From the NCBI GenBank assembly GCA_013152765.1, contig JAADFT010000013.1, forward strand, positions 1-10,707: a DNA stretch of 10,707 nucleotides. The letters are read 5' to 3'. Under the pieces are notes generated by a model. The model had not been told where the DNA came from, made no database searches, and was given only the letters and a program-made list of their open reading frames with translations. How positions within the stretch are numbered: position 1 is the stretch's first letter; the number at the start of each line of letters is the position of its first letter. Positions 7,763-10,707 of the stretch are shown here, piece by piece. The translations under genes were made by a program, and so were the position numbers. The DNA is from Calditrichota bacterium. GTDB taxonomy: Bacteria > Zhuqueibacterota > Zhuqueibacteria > Oleimicrobiales > Geothermoviventaceae.

Positions 7763-7766
7763 ATGA
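7692..7766 (+). CDS. Possible 24-codon leader ORF overlapping the fourth gene's start
   Basis: ATG 7692 opens a frame of 24 residues (MRGVVGVNLGRELWREEQTK, then EVVA). Its TGA (7764-7766) overlaps ATG 7763 as ATGA, the arrangement typical of translational coupling. Against it, the Shine-Dalgarno sequence is only two bases from the ATG, and an ORF this short is expected by chance in GC-rich DNA. GTG 7704 in the same frame is an alternative start, about 13 bases after the GGAGGT. No known leader-peptide motif is visible. Confidence 0.2.
   Translation: MRGVVGVNLGRELWREEQTKEVVA
7751..7756 (+). promoter_or_regulatory. Ribosome-binding site of the fourth gene
   Basis: GGAGGT lies six bases before ATG 7763. 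It decides the start in favour of ATG 7763 over the in-frame GTG 11 codons upstream, and the signal peptide MKRLLAVVAVVVSTFLLVG begins exactly there. Confidence 0.8.
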
Positions 7767-10579
7767 AACGCCTGCTCGCTGTTGTAGCAGTGGTGGTCTC
7801 GACGTTCCTGCTGGTGGGGGCGGTGTCAGCAGGAATCGTCTACGAGTCCGAGCCGAACGACACCTACGAACAGGCGAACGCGCTTGCCGTGGGCGACACG
7901 ATCATGGCTTCGTTCTCGGCTTCGGACAGCGTGGACTACTTCGCCATTGAGATGGAGTCCACGAAGATGTACTACATCACCAGCAACGGTGATGTGGACG
8001 TCAACGCTTTTCTGTACGCGGCCTCGGATCCCAACACCAACATCCTGACCGGTGATGTGGACAACCGCGGGATCGGCGACAACTTCCGGATTTCGGGCTA
8101 CGTGCCAGCGCAGAGCGGCACGTACTACCTGAAAGTCATCAGCAAGGGTAACACGGGAGACTACTCGGTCCGGTTTGTTGGCGGCAGGGATCTGGCCACC
8201 ATCGGCGCTCTGCATGAGCCCGACAATTCGATGGCTGAGGCCGATGCCCAGCCCGAGCTGCCGACCGACGGCACGGTGCTGGCGGGCTGCATCTACCCGA
8301 AGGACGACAGCGACTTCTACAAGATCGAAGGCATCGGCGGCCGCAAGATCACGATCGACGTTTCGCCGCTGCCCGACATGGAAATCCGCGACACGGACAC
8401 CGTGGTCGAGCTGTGGGATGCTGCCGGTAACGTGCTGGCGGACAACGACGACAAGAAAAGCGGCATCACCTTCTCGACGATTCGCAAATTCGAGCTGCCC
8501 GCCGACGGCACGTACTACGTGCTGGTTCGCTGCTACTACCACGGCGACCGGGTGGACGACAAGCATCCGGGCACAGGTGAGTACGGCGTGCGCGCGTTCT
8601 ACGCCGGAGTCGAAACGGAGCCCAACGACACGTGGCAGCAGGCGACGGAGCTAAGCTTCGGCGACACACTGTCTGCCCACTTCACGGCCGACACGGACAC
8701 GGTGGACTGGTTCGTGGCCGAGCTCGATTCCACGCGGATGTACTACATCAGCAGCGTGGGCGATTCCGTGGAGCCGCACGTGGAGTTCTACTACTACGAC
8801 CCGGATGGCGACTCGCTGGTGAGCCTGCTGGACAGCAACGTCGACGGCCGTGGCGAGGGCCCGAACTTCCGGATCGCCGGTTTTGTGCCGAAGGAGACGG
8901 GCAAGTACTACCTGCGTCTGTCGGATCCGGACAACGTGACGGCGGGCTACGGCATGCGCATTACCGGCGGGCACAGTGTGCCGTACTGGTCGCAGGTGCA
9001 CGAGCCCGACAACACGCGCCAGGAGGCTGCCAACTCGCCTCTGGTCGACACCACGGGCGTGCCGGTTCGCGGGATGCTGTACCCGGTGGACGACGTGGAC
9101 TACTACCGCTTCGAGGCCAACGAGGGTGACAGCTACCTGATCGAGACCCAGCCTCTGGACAGCATGGGCATCCGCGACACCGACACGGACATGTACATCT
9201 TCGACGAGAACGGTGTGCTGAAGGGCCACAACGACGACGGCCGCTACGGCACGTTCTCCACGCTGCAGTGGGGCGCCACGGCGAGCGGCGTGTACTACGT
9301 CCGCGTCTCGTCTTACTACTGCGCGCCGGTGAACGGCAACACCGCCAGCTTCCGGAATCCGGGTACTGGCGAGTACAAGCTGATCATCAAGCGCCTGGGC
9401 AAGGTGGCGCCGGACACCACGGAAGACAACAACACGCCGGAGACGGCGTTCCGCCTGCAGCTTGGGCAGATGGTTCGCGCCACGCTGACTGCCACGGACT
9501 CGGTGGACTACTTCCTGGTTCACATGAGCCCGGACAAGATGTACTACATCGACAGCTTCGGCAACACCAACCCGCACGTGCACCTCTACTACGCCGACGC
9601 ACCCGGTGTGAACATCCTGGACGGTGACATCCGCGGCCGCGGCTACGGCGGCACCAACTTCCGTCTTGCCGGGTACGTGCCTCTCGACGACGCCGACTAC
9701 CTGGTGAAGGTGTTCTCGAAAGGCGAGGTTGGCGAGTACTGGATCCGCTGGTCCGGCGGCCGCGACCTGGACGTGATCGCCAACAAGCACGAGCCGGACA
9801 ACAGCGGCGCCGAGGCCCAGCAGCAGGATTCGCTGGACGTGAGCGGCAATCCGTACGCAGCGTGCATCTACCCGTACAACGACCTCGATCTGTACATCTT
9901 CTACGGCGAGGAAGGGCAGCAGCCGCACATCTGGACGGAGCCGCTCCCGGACATGAACTCACGCGACACCGACACGCGCATCTACCTGTGGAGCTTCGAC
10001 TACGTGATGGGTCTGGCTGAAGGGCAGTACCCGCTGCTCGACAGCACGATCGCCGAAAACGACGACGATCCGGACAAGGGTCCCGAGAACGGCAACACCG
10101 TGTTCTCCGAGCTCGACTCGCGCAACTGCCCGCCACTGCCGTACACGGGGCTGTACTTCCTGGGCGTGTCGGACTACTACAACACGATTAACACCTCGGA
10201 GCCGCCGTCCTCGCTCGACCGGAATCCGGGAACGGGTGAGTACCAGCTCCTGGCCACCTTAGGCGCAACGGCTGTGGAGATGGCCAAGACGGATCTGCCC
10301 ACCGTGTACGCGCTGCGGCAGAACTACCCGAACCCGTTCAACCCGACCACCACGATTGAGTACGACTTGCCGGAACCCACGCACGTGTCACTGCGTATTT
10401 TCGACATGCGTGGCCGCCTGGTAAAGGAGCTTGTGAACGGCAAGCAGGCTCCAGGCTCGTACCGTCTGAAATGGGACGGCACCAACCAGGCGGGCGAAAA
10501 GGTGGCCAGCGGCGTGTACCTCTACATGCTGAAGGCCGGCAACTACGTACGCATCCACAAGATGATGCTGGTAAAATAG
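7763..10579 (+). CDS. Surface protein of tandem PPC-like domains with NPFNP-type C-terminal sorting domain
   Basis: A 938-residue exported protein. Residues 1-23 are a signal peptide (MKRLLAVVAVVV, ending AVSA). The body is three tandem copies of a two-part unit beginning near residues 30, 286 and 554. Part A opens with EPNDT or a relative and has DSVDYF, KMYYI, NFRI.GYVP and YYLKV. Part B opens with HEPDN (152, 414, 677), has an RDTDT motif and D/N-rich loops, and closes with PGTGEY. Both look like the bacterial pre-peptidase C-terminal (PPC) beta-sandwich fold, which usually sits after a secreted protease; here no protease domain exists, so the protein is probably a binding or structural surface protein. 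Residues about 845-938 form a C-terminal domain with NYPNPFNPTTTI at 854-865, then SLRIFDMRGRLVKEL, GVYLYMLKAG and a basic end, as in type IX-like sorting or FlgD-Ig domains. The nearby PorV-like barrel is a plausible export partner. Confidence 0.9.
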   Translation: MKRLLAVVAVVVSTFLLVGAVSAGIVYESEPNDTYEQANALAVGDTIMASFSASDSVDYFAIEMESTKMYYITSNGDVDVNAFLYAASDPNTNILTGDVDNRGIGDNFRISGYVPAQSGTYYLKVISKGNTGDYSVRFVGGRDLATIGALHEPDNSMAEADAQPELPTDGTVLAGCIYPKDDSDFYKIEGIGGRKITIDVSPLPDMEIRDTDTVVELWDAAGNVLADNDDKKSGITFSTIRKFELPADGTYYVLVRCYYHGDRVDDKHPGTGEYGVRAFYAGVETEPNDTWQQATELSFGDTLSAHFTADTDTVDWFVAELDSTRMYYISSVGDSVEPHVEFYYYDPDGDSLVSLLDSNVDGRGEGPNFRIAGFVPKETGKYYLRLSDPDNVTAGYGMRITGGHSVPYWSQVHEPDNTRQEAANSPLVDTTGVPVRGMLYPVDDVDYYRFEANEGDSYLIETQPLDSMGIRDTDTDMYIFDENGVLKGHNDDGRYGTFSTLQWGATASGVYYVRVSSYYCAPVNGNTASFRNPGTGEYKLIIKRLGKVAPDTTEDNNTPETAFRLQLGQMVRATLTATDSVDYFLVHMSPDKMYYIDSFGNTNPHVHLYYADAPGVNILDGDIRGRGYGGTNFRLAGYVPLDDADYLVKVFSKGEVGEYWIRWSGGRDLDVIANKHEPDNSGAEAQQQDSLDVSGNPYAACIYPYNDLDLYIFYGEEGQQPHIWTEPLPDMNSRDTDTRIYLWSFDYVMGLAEGQYPLLDSTIAENDDDPDKGPENGNTVFSELDSRNCPPLPYTGLYFLGVSDYYNTINTSEPPSSLDRNPGTGEYQLLATLGATAVEMAKTDLPTVYALRQNYPNPFNPTTTIEYDLPEPTHVSLRIFDMRGRLVKELVNGKQAPGSYRLKWDGTNQAGEKVASGVYLYMLKAGNYVRIHKMMLVK
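7850..8617 (+). repeat. Tandem unit 1 of the PPC-like protein
   Basis: About 256 residues from EPNDTYEQA. Part A carries DSVDYF, KMYYI, NFRISGYVP and GGRDL. Part B starts near residue 152 (EPDNSMAEA) and carries PLPDMEIRDTDT and HPGTGEYG. It is related to the next two units at protein level. Confidence 0.75.
8618..9421 (+). repeat. Tandem unit 2 of the PPC-like protein
   Basis: About 268 residues from EPNDTWQQA. Part A has DTVDWF, RMYYI and NFRIAGFVP. Part B starts near residue 414 (EPDNTRQEA) and has PLDSMGIRDTDT and NPGTGEYK. Confidence 0.75.
9422..10264 (+). repeat. Tandem unit 3 of the PPC-like protein
   Basis: About 280 residues from EDNNTPETA. Part A has DSVDYF, KMYYI, NFRLAGYVP and GGRDL, and looks closer to unit 1 than to unit 2. 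Part B starts near residue 677 (EPDNSGAEA) and has PLPDMNSRDTDT. It is the longest, with an acidic insertion around AENDDDPDKGPENG, and ends NPGTGEYQ. Confidence 0.75.
10295..10576 (+). other. NPFNP-type C-terminal sorting domain of the fourth gene
   Basis: Residues 845-938 begin LPTVYALRQNYPNPFNPTTT and continue with SLRIFDMRGRLVKEL, a KWDGTNQAGEKVASG turn, GVYLYMLKAG and IHKMMLVK. This is the standard C-terminal domain of secreted proteins in Bacteroidota-related and KSB1/Calditrichota-type bacteria. It is thought to direct surface export, and is usually annotated as a type IX sorting domain or FlgD-Ig domain. Confidence 0.85.
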
Positions 10580-10597
10580 CCTCAGATTAGGAGCGGA

Positions 10598-10635
10598 GAA
10601 GCACGGGGACCGGACTTTCCGGCCCCCGTGCCTTC
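10598..10635 (+). terminator. Strong hairpin after the fourth gene, without a T run
   Basis: GCACGGGG (10601-10608) pairs with CCCCGTGC (10624-10631). After one A-C mismatch, CCGG pairs with CCGG around the loop ACTTT. Outer GAA/TTC can extend the stem past a bulged C. It lies 21 bases after the stop codon, the usual place for a terminator, but is followed by CTTCG rather than a run of T. It may be a terminator helped by another factor or an mRNA-stabilising 3' stem. Confidence 0.55.
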
Positions 10636-10674
10636 GCACGTCTGGTGGTGGGTGATGAGTCGGACGGGTACCGA

Positions 10675-10707
10675 ATGGAACTGGACAAGAAGAGCTTTAT
10701 TCCGTTG
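10675..10707 (+). CDS. 5' end of a further gene, possibly a GntR-family regulator
   Basis: ATG 10675 opens a frame to the right edge: MELDKKSFIPL. A short acidic/basic start followed by xIPLY is typical of GntR-family DNA-binding regulators, whose winged-helix domain follows. Only 11 residues are present, so this is a guess from pattern. The upstream GGGT is a weak ribosome site. A competing ATG at 10655 in another frame gives MSRTGTEWNWTRRALFR, which looks less natural. It lies after the terminator-like hairpin, so it is probably a separate unit. Confidence 0.4.
   Translation, partial: MELDKKSFIPL

Noticed and set aside
8651..9928. 425-codon minus-strand ORF opposite the PPC-like gene
   Set aside because: Antisense shadow with V/H/R-rich, repetitive composition that follows the repeats of the real gene.

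Overview
The window carries four complete genes on the plus strand, the first 33 bases of a fifth, and no convincing gene on the minus strand. All complete products look exported to the outer membrane or cell surface. The sequence is GC-rich and reads like a Gram-negative bacterium of the FCB group or a neighbouring candidate phylum (KSB1, Calditrichota, Zixibacteria or Latescibacteria type). The grounds are a TonB-dependent receptor with an N-terminal carboxypeptidase-regulatory-like domain, a PorV/PorQ-type outer-membrane barrel, and two secreted proteins ending in FlgD-Ig/type IX secretion-like C-terminal domains, one with the classic NYPNPFNPTTTI motif. I cannot fix the phylum from the sequence alone.

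Layout. Positions 1-325 hold no convincing gene but several GC-rich hairpins. A TonB-dependent receptor follows (open frame 360-3173). Its natural start appears to be ATG 326, behind a good Shine-Dalgarno site, but one extra base near 357-359 breaks the signal peptide. After 29 nt comes a 1119-residue secreted protein (3203-6562) with clusters of EF-hand-like calcium loops, a fibronectin-III-like region and a sorting-type C-terminus. After 19 nt comes a PorV/PorQ-family barrel (6582-7655). A 107-nt gap follows, containing an unusually long anti-Shine-Dalgarno match and a 24-codon ORF overlapping the next start. The last complete gene (7763-10579) encodes a 938-residue surface protein built from three tandem copies of a two-part PPC-like unit plus a sorting-type C-terminal domain. 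A strong hairpin (10601-10631) closes the cluster. A new reading frame begins at 10675 with residues typical of a GntR-family regulator N-terminus.

How the genes may work together (inference). The first three are closely spaced and start with similar translation-initiation sequences, so they are probably one operon. The receptor would import a ligand or take part in outer-membrane transport. The PorV-like barrel would help export or anchor proteins with sorting-type C-termini, and the two large secreted proteins would be its clients on the cell surface. The ligand is unknown. There is no SusD partner, no enzyme active site that I recognise, and no mobile element, CRISPR array, tRNA or rRNA in the window.
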